A stretch of DNA of 64,000 bases from Micromonospora chaiyaphumensis (GCF_900091435.1 NZ_FMCS01000001.1:743512-807511), one strand, 5' to 3'. Numbered from the stretch's first letter, positions 16,726-25,597 are shown. Made by a program: numbers and translations. Notes: a model not told the origin generated them from the letters alone.

Positions 16726-17639
16726 GCGGGCCCCTCGGACAGCCGGTCGGCCACCGCGGCGCGGTCGAGCCGGCCGTCGGCCACCAGCACCCGGTGCCGG
16801 TTGCGCCGGGGCCGCCCGGCCGCGACCACGGCCGGCCGGTCGAAGGCGTAGGCGACGCAGACGCCCGGGTACCTGGCGGTCCGTACGAACCAGCGGTCGC
16901 CGGGCCCCAGGCCGGTGAAGACCAGGGTGTACGCGCCGCCGCCCGGACCGGTCCCGGTGAGCGCCAGCCATGGCGCGGCCGAGCCGTTGACCGCCTCCTC
17001 CCCCGCGGCGTCCCCGGTGAACACCGCGGGCTCCCCGTCGGCGACGGCTCGCCAGAAGAACCCGCCGTAGCCGGCGCCGCCGGGGCGCCCGTTGGTCGCC
17101 GGGCTGCCCAGGTGCACGTCCCGCCCGGTGGCGGCCGTGAGGGTCGCGTCGACGTCGAGCCACCAGGCGCCGGGGCCGGCCGGGGTGGCGGAGAGCAGGC
17201 GCCGCTCGCGCAGCAGCGGGCGGCCGGCCCGGTCCCGCCACTCCAGGTCGTGGTCGAGCCGTCCGGCTTCCCGGGCCCGCCAGCCGGTGTGGGCGATGAC
17301 GCCGTGGTCGTCCCGCCAGGTGTAGCCGGTGTCCCGGACGTAGGTGCGCCCGCCCCAGAGGTTGGTGCCGTCGACGTCCTGCACGGCGAGGGAGGCGCCG
17401 AGGTGCCAGACGTGGTCGGCGGGCGTCGCGTCGGTGACCGGGACGCCGGCCAGGGTGCGCACGGGGTGCAGGTACGGCCGCGGGCCGTGCCGCGCGTCCA
17501 GGTCCAGCCGCACGACGTAGCGGGCCACCTCGACACCGGCCACGACCAGGCGCGGTTCCTCGTCCTCGGCGACCGGGTCGACGGTGTGCTCGGTGGCGCC
17601 GGGGACGGGCGCAGCACCGGCGCGCGGATCGGCGGTCAC
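16722..17639 (-). CDS. DUF6807 (PmoA-like) family protein
   Basis: A 305-residue protein starting at GTG 17639. The sequence RPYLHPVRTLAGVPVTDATPADHVWHLGASLAVQDVDGTNLWGG and the later GYGGFFWR, FTGDAAGEE and PWLALTG segments match the DUF6807 family, annotated in databases as PmoA-like. The family is frequent in carbohydrate-use loci of actinobacteria. Its activity is uncertain, and the methane-oxygenase label should not be taken as function. It overlaps both neighbours by four bases, so it is translated as part of the uronate operon, probably acting on a modified sugar. Confidence 0.8.
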   Translation of the reverse strand: MTADPRAGAAPVPGATEHTVDPVAEDEEPRLVVAGVEVARYVVRLDLDARHGPRPYLHPVRTLAGVPVTDATPADHVWHLGASLAVQDVDGTNLWGGRTYVRDTGYTWRDDHGVIAHTGWRAREAGRLDHDLEWRDRAGRPLLRERRLLSATPAGPGAWWLDVDATLTAATGRDVHLGSPATNGRPGGAGYGGFFWRAVADGEPAVFTGDAAGEEAVNGSAAPWLALTGTGPGGGAYTLVFTGLGPGDRWFVRTARYPGVCVAYAFDRPAVVAAGRPRRNRHRVLVADGRLDRAAVADRLSEGPA

Positions 17640-18244
17640 GGCGCCTCCGGGCGGGTGAGCCGGTCGCGGGTGGCGATCGCGTGCAGGGCGGCCAGGGCGT
17701 AGCCGGCGAGGATCGGCACGGCGACCGGGGTGACCAGCACGGCGAGCAGCCCGGCCACGCAGCACATCCCGCTGGCGGCGGCCCAGGTGCCGGGCCGCTG
17801 CGCGCAGGTGCCGGCCGCCGCCCGGGCCGCCGCCCGCCAGCCCCGGCCGCCGGTGCGCCCGACGGCGACGGCGACCAGGCCGGCGTACCCGAGCAGGGCG
17901 GCGGACACCGCGGCGGTGAGGGCCGTGGCGGGCCCGCCGCCGGGGACCCGGCCGCCGGCCAGGGCGAGCAGGTCGGCGCCGAGCGCGCCGGCCACGGCGA
18001 GCGCGACGGCGCTGGCCGCCAGCCCGGCGGGGAGCGCCCGACCGAACCGGGCCAGCGTGGTCCGGGTCGCGGGCCAGCTGCCGGTGACGCCCCGGTCGTG
18101 CAGCGCGGCGCTGGCCGTGGCGACCGCCGGGGCCAGCGTGAGCAGCGGCAGCGCGGCCAGGGCCACGGCGAAGCCGAGCAGCGCCAGGTCGCTCGCCTCG
18201 CGCGCGGTGTCCCGCCAGTCCCGGCGGGGCGGCTCGGCTCTCAT
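17636..18244 (-). CDS. YesL/DUF624-family membrane protein
   Basis: A 202-residue protein with about five transmembrane segments: LALLGFAVALAALPLLTLAPAVATASAAL, LAASAVALAVAGALGADLLAL, ALTAAVSAALLGYAGLVAVAVG and AASGMCCVAGLLAVLVTPVAVPILAGYALAAL. The layout LPLLTLAPAVATASAALH near the N-terminus is typical of the YesL/DUF624 family. That family sits beside CUT1 sugar permeases, including the pectin-fragment locus of Bacillus subtilis. The start overlaps the stop of the permease gene. It is presumed to be an accessory to the transporter; its mechanism is not known. Confidence 0.8.
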   Translation of the reverse strand: MRAEPPRRDWRDTAREASDLALLGFAVALAALPLLTLAPAVATASAALHDRGVTGSWPATRTTLARFGRALPAGLAASAVALAVAGALGADLLALAGGRVPGGGPATALTAAVSAALLGYAGLVAVAVGRTGGRGWRAAARAAAGTCAQRPGTWAAASGMCCVAGLLAVLVTPVAVPILAGYALAALHAIATRDRLTRPEAP

Positions 18245-19092
18245 CCCTTCAGCCCGCTGGTGTTGATGCCCTCGACAAGCATCCGCTGGAAGGCGAGGAA
18301 GAACAGGAACACCGGCAGCAGCGACAGCACCGACATGGCGAACATCGGGCCGACCGCGCTCTGGCTGGTGGAGTCGATGAACAGGGTCAGCGCCACCGGC
18401 ACCGTGTAGTCGTCCAGGTTGGACAGGAAGACCAGTTGCCGGAAGAAGTCGTTCCAGGTCCAGATGAACGAGAAGATCGCGGTGGTGACCAGCGCGGGAC
18501 GGCTCAGCGGCAGGATGACGTGCCGGAAGACACCGTACGGCGAGGCGCCGTCGATCTTGGCCGCCTCGTCCAGCTCGCGCGGGATGCCCCGCATGAACTG
18601 CACCATGAGGAAGACGAAGAACGCCTCGGTGGCCAGGAAGTGCGGGATGAGCAGCGGCAGGTACGGCCAGTCGCCGCCGACCAGGCCGAGGCTGCGGAAC
18701 AGGATGTACTGCGGCACGATGAGCACGTGCCCGGGCAGCAGCAGGGTGCCGATCATGACGGTGAACCAGACCTTGCGCAGCCGGAACCGCAGCCGCCCCA
18801 GGGCGTACGCGGCGAGCAGGCAGGACAGCGCGTTGCCGAGCACGGTGAGCAGGCTGACCATGGCGCTGTTGAGGAAGAACCGGCCGAAGCCGACGTCGAA
18901 GTTGGTCCAGCCGTCGGTGTAGTTGCCGGGCGTGAACCGCTCCGGCAGCAGGCCGACGTTGTTGACGATCTCCGCCTGGCTCTTCACCGAGGTGCCGACC
19001 ATCCACACCAGCGGGTAGAGCACGACGGCGACGATCACGAGCAGCACGAGCAGGCGCACGGCCTGCCGGCGGGCCGGGGCGACTGCCGTCAC
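18241..19092 (-). CDS. CUT1 sugar ABC permease (MalG-like)
   Basis: A 283-residue inner-membrane permease starting at GTG 19092. About six transmembrane helices are visible, starting with LLVLLVIVAVVLYPLVWMV. The conserved EAA loop reads ELDEAAKIDGASPYGVFRHVILPLSRPALVT, where an ATPase would dock. FLWTWNDF-type sequence (FSFIWTWNDFFRQLVFL) and the C-terminal FQRMLVEGINTSGLKG are typical of MalG homologues. It overlaps the YesL-like start and the MalF-like stop. It would import an oligosaccharide, probably a pectin fragment given its neighbours. Confidence 0.95.
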   Translation of the reverse strand: MTAVAPARRQAVRLLVLLVIVAVVLYPLVWMVGTSVKSQAEIVNNVGLLPERFTPGNYTDGWTNFDVGFGRFFLNSAMVSLLTVLGNALSCLLAAYALGRLRFRLRKVWFTVMIGTLLLPGHVLIVPQYILFRSLGLVGGDWPYLPLLIPHFLATEAFFVFLMVQFMRGIPRELDEAAKIDGASPYGVFRHVILPLSRPALVTTAIFSFIWTWNDFFRQLVFLSNLDDYTVPVALTLFIDSTSQSAVGPMFAMSVLSLLPVFLFFLAFQRMLVEGINTSGLKG

Positions 19093-20072
19093 CGGTCCTC
19101 CTCCCCGTCGGAATAGTGCACCCAGAACCGGCCGGTGCTGAAGAAGACGGCCGTGATGACGGCGATGGCGACCAGGAACACCCAGGCCATCGCGGAGGCA
19201 TAACCCATCTCCAGGTCGGTGAAGCCGGAGATGTAGAGCTTGAGCGTGTACATGAGGGTGGAGTCGACCGGGCCGCCGGTGCCGTTGCTGAGCACGAAGG
19301 CGGCCGTGAAGCCCTGGAAGCCGTGGATGGTCTCCAGCACCAGGTTGAAGAAGATCACCGGAGAGAGCATCGGCAGGGTGACCGCCCGGAACCGCCGCCA
19401 GGTGCCGGCGCCGTCGACGGCCGCCGCCTCGTACAGCTCGGTGGGGATCTGCTTGAGCCCGGCCAGGAAGATCACCATGGGGGCGCCGAACTGCCAGACG
19501 GCCAGCACCATGAGCGTCTCCAGGGCCCAGTCGGGGTCGCTGACCCAGGGCAGCCCCTCGACGCCGAACACGGCGAGGAACGAGTTGAACGCGCCGTCCC
19601 GGTTGAACATGTTCACCCAGACGATGGCCAGGGCCACGCTGCCGCCGAGCAGCGACGGCAGGTAGAACAGGCCGCGAAACAGCCCGACGCCGCGCCAGGT
19701 GCGGTTGAGCAGCAGCGCCACGCCGAGCGCGGCGGCCAGCTTGAGCGGCACGGCCACCAGCGCGAAGGTCAGCGTCACCCGCACGGCGTGCCAGTACGAC
19801 GGGTCGGCCGTGAACATCCGCTCGTAGTTGGCCAGCCCCACCCACCGCACCTCGGTCAGCGGGGTGAGGATGTCGTAGTCGGTGAAGCTCAGCCAGAGCG
19901 AGAGCAGCATGGGGATCGCCGTGACGCCCATCAGTCCGATGAGCCAGGGCGAGAGGAAGACGTACCCCGCCAGACCTTCGCCGAGCCGGGCCCGGCCGGC
20001 CCCGCGCCGCGTGCGGCGGGGGCCGGCCGGGCCGGTGCGTGCGGTCCGGCCGGGCGCCGTGGTGAGGGCCAC
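19089..20072 (-). CDS. CUT1 sugar ABC permease (MalF-like)
   Basis: A 327-residue permease starting at GTG 20072 behind AAAGGAG. An Arg-rich cytoplasmic N-terminus of about 35 residues is followed by six predicted helices, beginning GLAGYVFLSPWLIGLMGVTAIPMLLSLWLSFTDY. The EAA loop is ELYEAAAVDGAGTWRRFRAVTLPMLSPVIFF. It pairs with the MalG-like permease to form the membrane channel. No ATPase gene is present in the operon; in many actinobacteria CUT1 importers share one MsiK-type ATPase encoded elsewhere. Confidence 0.95.
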   Translation of the reverse strand: MALTTAPGRTARTGPAGPRRTRRGAGRARLGEGLAGYVFLSPWLIGLMGVTAIPMLLSLWLSFTDYDILTPLTEVRWVGLANYERMFTADPSYWHAVRVTLTFALVAVPLKLAAALGVALLLNRTWRGVGLFRGLFYLPSLLGGSVALAIVWVNMFNRDGAFNSFLAVFGVEGLPWVSDPDWALETLMVLAVWQFGAPMVIFLAGLKQIPTELYEAAAVDGAGTWRRFRAVTLPMLSPVIFFNLVLETIHGFQGFTAAFVLSNGTGGPVDSTLMYTLKLYISGFTDLEMGYASAMAWVFLVAIAVITAVFFSTGRFWVHYSDGEEDR

Positions 20073-20098
20073 GGACCGGCTCCTTTCCGTCGGCGTGG

Positions 20099-21439
20099 TC
20101 AGCCGATCGCGGACTTGCAGGCGGCCAGGAACTGCTGGGCCGCCTGGGCGGGGGTGGCCCGGCCGTACTGGGCGTTCTCGGCGGCCTTGGTCAGCTCGGA
20201 CCGCACCTTGCTGTGCCCCTTGATCGGCACCTGCGGCGACTCGCCGAACTTCTGCGCGAGCTCGGACTCCACCTCGATGGACTGCTTCATGGCGGGGTCG
20301 GTGGCCGTCTCGCTCACCTTGGCGCGCAGGTCGAGGTTGGACGGCAGGCCGCGGTCGGTGCCGAGCAGGGCGACCGCCTCCGGGTCGTTGGTCAGGAAGT
20401 TGATCACGTCGACGGCGACGTCCCGGTGCTTGCTGCCCTTGAACACCGACCAGTACATCGAGGCCCGCGCCCACTGGGCGCTCGGGTCACCCGGGTAGGC
20501 CACGACGCCCAGCTCGTCCTTGGTGTTCTTCTTCAGGTCCGGCATCTGGTTGGCCCAGACCCAGGAGGTCGCCGCCTTGCCGGTGACCACGAGCTGTTTG
20601 GTGATGTCGGTGGCGTTGCCCTCGTGGATCACGTCCGCGGTGGGGGTGGCGCCGCGGTCCCGGGCACCCTTCCACAGCTCGAACCACCTGGTCACGTCGT
20701 CGGCCGTGAAGCCGAGTTCGGTGCCCTTGTAGAGGTCCTTGCCCTGCTGGCGCAGCCAGACCCAGAACGCCTTGTAGTCGGCGCTCGGGTCCTGGGTGCC
20801 GGGCACCTTCGCCTTCTTCGCCACCTGCTCGGCCCAGGCGATGTGCTGCTCCCAGCTCATCCCCGTGGTCGGCTCGGGCAGGCCGTGCTTCTGCAGCAGG
20901 GTCTTGTTGTAGACGAGGCCCTGGGTGTTCTCCCCGGCGGCCACGCCGGCGAGCTTGCCGTCGACCACGCCGTACTGCCAGAGGCTCTTGGGGAACTTCG
21001 ACACGTCGAGCTTGCCGGAGTCCTTGAAGCTGGTCAGATCCAGGGTGGTGCTGCGGCCGGCGTACTCGGCGAGGTAGTTGTCGTCGATCTGGAACAGGTC
21101 GGGCGGGTTGCCGCCGGCGGTGAGGGTGGCCAGCTTGTCGAAGTAGCCCTGGTTGGCCTGCCAGGTCTTCTCGAAGGTGACGTCGGGGTGCTTCTTCGTG
21201 TAGAGGGCCAGGGCGTCCTCGGTGAGCTTGGCCCGGGCGTCGCCGCCCCACCAGAACACGGAGAGCTTGACCGGACCGTCGTCGGCGGCCTCGTCACCGC
21301 CGCAGGCCGCCGCGCCCAGGGCGAGCGGCGCGGCCAGCGCGACGGCGGCCAGGCCGCGCAGGAATCGGCGTCTGGTCCGGGGGGTACGGTGATTCCGCCC
21401 GGCGGGCATGCCGGCGGTGGGGGACGTTGCGGGGTGCAT
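20099..21439 (-). CDS. sugar-binding lipoprotein of the CUT1 importer
   Basis: A 446-residue extracellular solute-binding protein. The N-terminus has RTRRRFLRGLAAVALAAPLALGAAAC, which combines a twin-arginine-like stretch, a hydrophobic core and a lipobox (LGAAAC) at about residue 46. The mature part (VKLSVFWWGGDARAKLTEDALALYTKKHPDVTFEKTWQANQGYFDKLATLTAGGNPPDLFQID) is typical of cluster-1 sugar-binding proteins. ATG 21439 is preceded by GAGGAG. It precedes the two permease genes. Linkage to uronate catabolism suggests an oligogalacturonide or related ligand, which is inference. Confidence 0.95.
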   Translation of the reverse strand: MHPATSPTAGMPAGRNHRTPRTRRRFLRGLAAVALAAPLALGAAACGGDEAADDGPVKLSVFWWGGDARAKLTEDALALYTKKHPDVTFEKTWQANQGYFDKLATLTAGGNPPDLFQIDDNYLAEYAGRSTTLDLTSFKDSGKLDVSKFPKSLWQYGVVDGKLAGVAAGENTQGLVYNKTLLQKHGLPEPTTGMSWEQHIAWAEQVAKKAKVPGTQDPSADYKAFWVWLRQQGKDLYKGTELGFTADDVTRWFELWKGARDRGATPTADVIHEGNATDITKQLVVTGKAATSWVWANQMPDLKKNTKDELGVVAYPGDPSAQWARASMYWSVFKGSKHRDVAVDVINFLTNDPEAVALLGTDRGLPSNLDLRAKVSETATDPAMKQSIEVESELAQKFGESPQVPIKGHSKVRSELTKAAENAQYGRATPAQAAQQFLAACKSAIG

Positions 21440-21497
21440 CTGCGCTCACTCCTCGGCTGTGGGAGGCGACGACGTCACCGGCGGCCGTCCACGGGTC

Positions 21498-21529
21498 GCC
21501 CGGGTCCGCACGGCGATGCGGGCCCGGGC
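21498..21529 (-). terminator. stem-loop between the LacI gene and the importer operon
   Basis: On the minus strand, eight bases after the LacI stop at 21537, two 13-base arms (21517-21529 and 21498-21510) pair with one G-T wobble around a 6-base loop. The stem is almost entirely G-C. No U-tract follows, which is usual for high-GC actinobacterial terminators. It could end lacI transcription or attenuate read-through into the importer operon. Confidence 0.55.
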
Positions 21530-21536
21530 CACCACG

Positions 21537-22580
21537 TCAGGCCCCGGTGTCCCGGCCGGGCGGTGGGACGGGCCCGGTCGAGTCGCGGACGACCAGTTCG
21601 GTCTGGAGCATTACCTGTGCGGTGGTGCGACGGTCGCCGGCCGTTGCGCCCCGGCCCCGGGCGCCGCGCGGCGCGTCGGAGTCGAGTTGCAGCAGCATGT
21701 CGACGGCCGTCCGGCCGGCGGCCGCGGTCGGCGTGGCCACCGTCGTCAACTTGGGCCGGGTCAGCCGGCTCAGCGCGATGTCGTCGACGCCGACGACGCT
21801 GATGTCGGCCGGGACCCGGAGCCCGAGCGCGTCGAGCCCTTCGATCAGGCCGATCGCCATGAGGTCGTTGTAGGCGAGCACGGCGGTGACGCCGCTACGG
21901 CGGACCTGGTCGGCCACGGCGCCGCCGCCGGTCTCGGTGGGGTGGTTGGGACCCAGGACGGTCAGCTCGGCGCCCCCGGTCCGGGCGGCGGTCCCGGCCG
22001 CCCGGCGGATCTCCCGGTTGGTCCACGAGCCGCGCGGGCCGCCGAGCAGCGCGATCCGCCGGTGACCCAGGCCGAGCAGGTGCTCGATCGCCAGCCGGGC
22101 CCCCTGGCCGACGTCCATCATCACGCAGGGCAGGCCGGCGACCTGACGGTTTATCACCACCACCGGGACCTCCCGGCTGACCTGCTCGATGAGGCTGTTG
22201 CTCATCCGGGGGCTGCACAGCAGCACCCCGTCGACCTGCTTGGCCAGGGCGTGGACCAGTTCCTCCTCGGCGGCCTGGTCCTCGTTGGTGTCGGCCACGA
22301 ACACGTGGTAGTCGCGGTGCCGCGCCTGCCCCTCGGCCGCCTTGATGAGGGGCGGGAAGAACGGGTTGGCGATGTCGGCGACGATCAGGCCGATGTTGTG
22401 CGTACGCCCGGTGATGAGCGCGCGGGCGGCCCGGTTCGGCCGGTAGCCGAGGTCCTCCGCGCAGGCCAGCACCCGGACCCGGGTCTCCGGGTTGACCAGG
22501 TGCGGGGCCGAGAACGTGCGGGACACGGTGGAGATGTGCACGCCCGAGGCCCGCGCGACGTCCCGGATGGTGGCTGGCAC
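21537..22580 (-). CDS. LacI-family transcriptional regulator
   Basis: A 347-residue regulator starting at GTG 22580. Its helix-turn-helix is ATIRDVARASGVHISTVSRTFSAPHLVNPETR, followed by the hinge YRPNRAARALITGRTHNIGLIV. The sugar-binding core contains ADIANPFFPPLIKAAEGQA and VVGVDDIALSRLTRPKLTTV. It is divergent from the catabolic genes starting at 22820 and upstream of the importer operon, so it is well placed to control both through the palindromes in the 22,581-22,819 gap. The helix-turn-helix differs from that of the other LacI protein (HISTVSRT versus PATASRVI), so different operators are likely. Confidence 0.95.
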   Translation of the reverse strand: MPATIRDVARASGVHISTVSRTFSAPHLVNPETRVRVLACAEDLGYRPNRAARALITGRTHNIGLIVADIANPFFPPLIKAAEGQARHRDYHVFVADTNEDQAAEEELVHALAKQVDGVLLCSPRMSNSLIEQVSREVPVVVINRQVAGLPCVMMDVGQGARLAIEHLLGLGHRRIALLGGPRGSWTNREIRRAAGTAARTGGAELTVLGPNHPTETGGGAVADQVRRSGVTAVLAYNDLMAIGLIEGLDALGLRVPADISVVGVDDIALSRLTRPKLTTVATPTAAAGRTAVDMLLQLDSDAPRGARGRGATAGDRRTTAQVMLQTELVVRDSTGPVPPPGRDTGA

Positions 22581-22632
22581 GGCGGGCTCCCTCGTCCAAT
22601 GTGGTGGCGGTCACGTGGGTGCCGCCAATTAA

Positions 22633-22646
22633 TGCAAACGGTTGCT
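22633..22646. promoter_or_regulatory. LacI-type operator near the lacI start
   Basis: The sequence TGCAAACGGTTGCT is a 14-base imperfect palindrome with the CG centre typical of LacI-family sites (arms GCAAAC and GGTTGC, one mismatch). It lies about 53 bases upstream of the GTG of the minus-strand LacI gene, in an AT-enriched patch (AATTAATG just before it). It is probably an autoregulatory operator. Confidence 0.65.
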
Positions 22647-22781
22647 CCCGTGTCAACGGGAGTTCGTTACGGATCGATTGCGGCACCGCTCCCACCACAC
22701 CCACTTTTCACCATCAAAGCGGATCTAAGTGACGGCTTTGCCATCGATCGTTGACGCGGTCTTCGCCGGCGTGGTTTCTTC

Positions 22782-22799
22782 GCTGCAAACCTTTGCAGC
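22782..22799. promoter_or_regulatory. perfect LacI-type palindromic operator before the uronate genes
   Basis: GCTGCAAACCTTTGCAGC has perfect 8-base arms around a CC centre and is a textbook LacI-family operator shape (TGCAAA-N2-TTTGCA). It ends 20 bases before the ATG of the oxidoreductase at 22820, overlapping the likely transcription start. A repressor bound here would block the 22820-29545 operon. Confidence 0.8.
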
Positions 22800-22819
22800 T
22801 CTCCGGGGAGGCCGACGCC

Positions 22820-24148
22820 ATGTCACCACCCGCCCGGGACCGGGTCCGGCACGCCCTGGTCGGCGCCGGGGCCCGCGCCGAGATGTTCGTCCGCGCACTC
22901 GCCCTCGACCACTCCGACACCGCCGAACTGGTCGCCCTCGCCGACGTCAACCAGGCGCGGATGGACGCGCACAACCGCTGGCTCGCCGGGCTGGGCCACC
23001 CGCCGGTGCCCACGTACCGGGCCGCGGACTTCGCGGCCATGCTGGCCAGGGAGCGGGTCGACGTGGTGCTGGTGACCAGCGTGGACGTCACCCACGACGA
23101 GTACGTCACGGCTGCCCTGCGCGCCGGCTGCGACGTGGTCACCGAGAAGCCGATGACCGTCGACGCGCCCCGCTGCCGCCGGATCCTGGACGCGGTGGCC
23201 GAGACCGGGCGCCGCGTCACCGTCGCCTTCAACTACCGCTACAACCCGCTGCACGAGCAGGTCCGCCGGCTGCTCGCCGACGGCGCGGTAGGCGAAGTCG
23301 GCTCGGTGCACTTCGAGTGGCTGCTCGACGTCCGCCACGGCGCCGACTACTTCCGCCGCTGGCACCGGGACAAGGCCACCTCCGGCGGGCTGCTCGTGCA
23401 CAAGGCCGGCCACCACTTCGACCTGGTCAACTGGTGGCTGGACGCCCGCCCGGCCGAGGTGCACGCGGCCGGCCGGCTGTTCTTCTACGGCGAGTCCGGC
23501 CGCCGGCACGGCTACGCCCGCGACTACGACCGCGCGCACGGCGCCCCGGCCGCCGCCGACGACCCGTTCGCGCTGCGGCTGGCCGAGCACCCCCGGCTGC
23601 GCGAGCTGTACCTGGAGGCGGAGGCCGAGGACGGCTACCACCGCGACCGCAACGTCTTCGCCCCCGGCGTCACCATCGAGGACGACCTCGCCGTGCTGGC
23701 CCGCTACTCCACCGGGGCCACCATGACCTACCACCTGACCGCGTACGCCCCCTGGGAGGGCTACCGGGTGATGGTCAACGGCAGCCGGGGCCGCCTCGAA
23801 CTGGAGGTCACCGAGAGCGACCACGTCTCCCCCGCCGTCGCCGGCGCGCTCAAGGGCGCCGCCCTGCACGGCGACGAGGCGGCGGCCGAACGCGGCGCGG
23901 CCCGGCTCACCCTGCGGCCGTTCTGGGCGCCACCGGTCGACGTCCCCGTCGAGGGCTGGACCCCCCAGGGCCACGGCGGGGCGGACGCCCGGATGACCCG
24001 GGTGCTGCTCGGCGGCGAGCCCGACCCGCTCGGCCGGGCGGCCACCGCGTACGACGGGGCGCTCGCCCTGCTCACCGGGCTGGCCGCCAACCGCTCGCTG
24101 GAGACCGGCGCCCCCGTCCGCGTCGCCGACCTGCTCACCCTCCCCTGA
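22820..24148 (+). CDS. Gfo/Idh/MocA-family oxidoreductase
   Basis: A 442-residue NAD(P)-dependent sugar oxidoreductase. The N-terminal Rossmann fold shows HALVGAGARAEMFVRALA, and VVTEKPMTVDAPRC holds the EKP motif with the family lysine. NYRYNPLHEQVRRLLADGAVGEV and GGLLVHKAGHHFDLVNWWLDARP supply the catalytic-region histidines. ATG 22820 is chosen because a GGGGAGG site precedes it. It is the first gene of a five-gene plus-strand operon for uronate breakdown. The substrate is unknown; a sugar acid or unsaturated uronate derivative is likely from context. Confidence 0.9.
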   Translation: MSPPARDRVRHALVGAGARAEMFVRALALDHSDTAELVALADVNQARMDAHNRWLAGLGHPPVPTYRAADFAAMLARERVDVVLVTSVDVTHDEYVTAALRAGCDVVTEKPMTVDAPRCRRILDAVAETGRRVTVAFNYRYNPLHEQVRRLLADGAVGEVGSVHFEWLLDVRHGADYFRRWHRDKATSGGLLVHKAGHHFDLVNWWLDARPAEVHAAGRLFFYGESGRRHGYARDYDRAHGAPAAADDPFALRLAEHPRLRELYLEAEAEDGYHRDRNVFAPGVTIEDDLAVLARYSTGATMTYHLTAYAPWEGYRVMVNGSRGRLELEVTESDHVSPAVAGALKGAALHGDEAAAERGAARLTLRPFWAPPVDVPVEGWTPQGHGGADARMTRVLLGGEPDPLGRAATAYDGALALLTGLAANRSLETGAPVRVADLLTLP

Positions 24149-24166
24149 CCGAGGAGATCCGCCCCC

Positions 24167-25597
24167 GTGCCGACCACGTCCCGCAGCGACCTGCTGCTGC
24201 CCGCCGAACCCGGCCTGCGCGCCCTGGCCCGCGACCTGTACGCCCTGGCGGCCGACCAACCGATCATCTCCCCGCACGGGCACGTCGACCCGGCCCTGCT
24301 GGCCGAGGACCACCCGTTCCCCGACCCGGCCCGGCTGCTCGTCGTGCCCGACCACTACCTCACCCGGATGCTGCTCAGCCAGGGGGTGCCCCCGGGCGAC
24401 CTCGGCGTGCCCAGCGTCGACGGCAGCCCGGTCGAGACCGACGGGCGGACGATCTGGCGTCGCTTCGCCGCCCACTGGCACCTGTTCCGCGGTACCCCGT
24501 CCCGGCTGTGGCTGGAGCAGACCTTCCGCGACGTCTTCGAGGTGACCACCGCGCTCTCCCCGGCCACCGCCGACGCGGTCTACGACGAACTGGCCGCGCG
24601 CCTCGCCGAGCCGGAGTTCCGGCCCCGGGCCCTGTTCGAGCGCTTCGGCATCGAGGTGCTCGCCACCACCGAGTCCCCGCTGGACGACCTCGGCCGGCAC
24701 GCCAAGCTCGCCGCCGACGGCTGGGGCGGGCCGGGTGGGCGGGTGGTCACCACGTTCCGACCGGACGACGTGGTGGACATGGAGTTCGACAACTGGCCGG
24801 CCAACGTGGACCGGCTCGCCGAGGTCTCCGGCGAGGACACCGGCACGTACGCCGGCTACCTGGCCGCGCTGCGGCGGCGCCGGGCGGCGTTCATCGCGGC
24901 GGGCGCCACCTCGTCGGACCACGGGCACCCGACCGCCCGTACCCTCGCTCTCGACCCGGCGGAGGCGGCGGCGCTCTTCGACCGGGGCCGGCGCGGGCGG
25001 GCCGACGCCGCCGACGCCGAGGCGTTCCGGGCGCACATGCTGCTCGAGTTCGCCCGGATGTCGCTCGACGACGGCCTGGTCATGCAGCTGCACCCGGGCG
25101 CCGTGCGCAACCACAACCGCTGGCTGTACGCCCGGCACGGCCGGGATGTCGGCGGCGACGTGCCGCAGGCCACCGACTACGTGCACGGCCTCGCCCCGCT
25201 GCTCGACGCGCACGGCAACGACCCACGGCTGCGGGTGGTGCTCTACACGCTGGACGAGGACACCTTCACCCGGGAACTCGCCCCCCTCGCGGGCGGCTAC
25301 GCGGCCCTGCACCTCGGGGCGCCCTGGTGGTTCCTCGACTCGCCCGAGGTGCTGCGCCGGTTCCGGGAGGCGGTCACCGAGACCGCCGGCTTCTACAACA
25401 CCGCCGGGTTCGTCGACGACACCCGCGCGTTCTGCTCCATCCCGGTACGCCACGACGTGGCCCGCCGGGTCGACGCCGGCTTCCTGGCCCGCCTCGTCGC
25501 CGAGCACCGGCTGCCCGCCGACGAGGCCGCCGAGACCATCGTGGACCTCGCGTACCGGCTGCCGAAGCGGGTCTTCAAGTTCGGGGAGGCTGCATGA
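24167..25597 (+). CDS. uxaC: uronate (glucuronate/galacturonate) isomerase
   Basis: A 476-residue enzyme of the amidohydrolase superfamily, converting D-glucuronate to fructuronate and D-galacturonate to tagaturonate. DQPIISPHGHVDPALL carries the H-x-H metal site. FARMSLDDGLVMQLHPGAVRNHN and LGAPWWFLDSPEVLRRFREAV...NTAGFVDDTRAFCSIPVRHDVARRVD are characteristic UxaC segments. The start is GTG 24167 behind GAGGAG. Length matches the family (about 470). It supplies the first intracellular step of the hexuronate pathway. Confidence 0.95.
   Translation: MPTTSRSDLLLPAEPGLRALARDLYALAADQPIISPHGHVDPALLAEDHPFPDPARLLVVPDHYLTRMLLSQGVPPGDLGVPSVDGSPVETDGRTIWRRFAAHWHLFRGTPSRLWLEQTFRDVFEVTTALSPATADAVYDELAARLAEPEFRPRALFERFGIEVLATTESPLDDLGRHAKLAADGWGGPGGRVVTTFRPDDVVDMEFDNWPANVDRLAEVSGEDTGTYAGYLAALRRRRAAFIAAGATSSDHGHPTARTLALDPAEAAALFDRGRRGRADAADAEAFRAHMLLEFARMSLDDGLVMQLHPGAVRNHNRWLYARHGRDVGGDVPQATDYVHGLAPLLDAHGNDPRLRVVLYTLDEDTFTRELAPLAGGYAALHLGAPWWFLDSPEVLRRFREAVTETAGFYNTAGFVDDTRAFCSIPVRHDVARRVDAGFLARLVAEHRLPADEAAETIVDLAYRLPKRVFKFGEAA

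Noticed and set aside
15071..17617. Single 848-residue minus-strand protein ending in KDPG aldolase
   Set aside because: Only the last 202 codons have aldolase motifs; upstream codons are a shadow of kdgK and the DUF6807 gene, and a coupled ATG exists at 15679.
22823..25507. 894-codon antisense open frame across the oxidoreductase and uxaC genes
   Set aside because: The plus-strand genes carry clear motifs; the antisense product is a compositional shadow.
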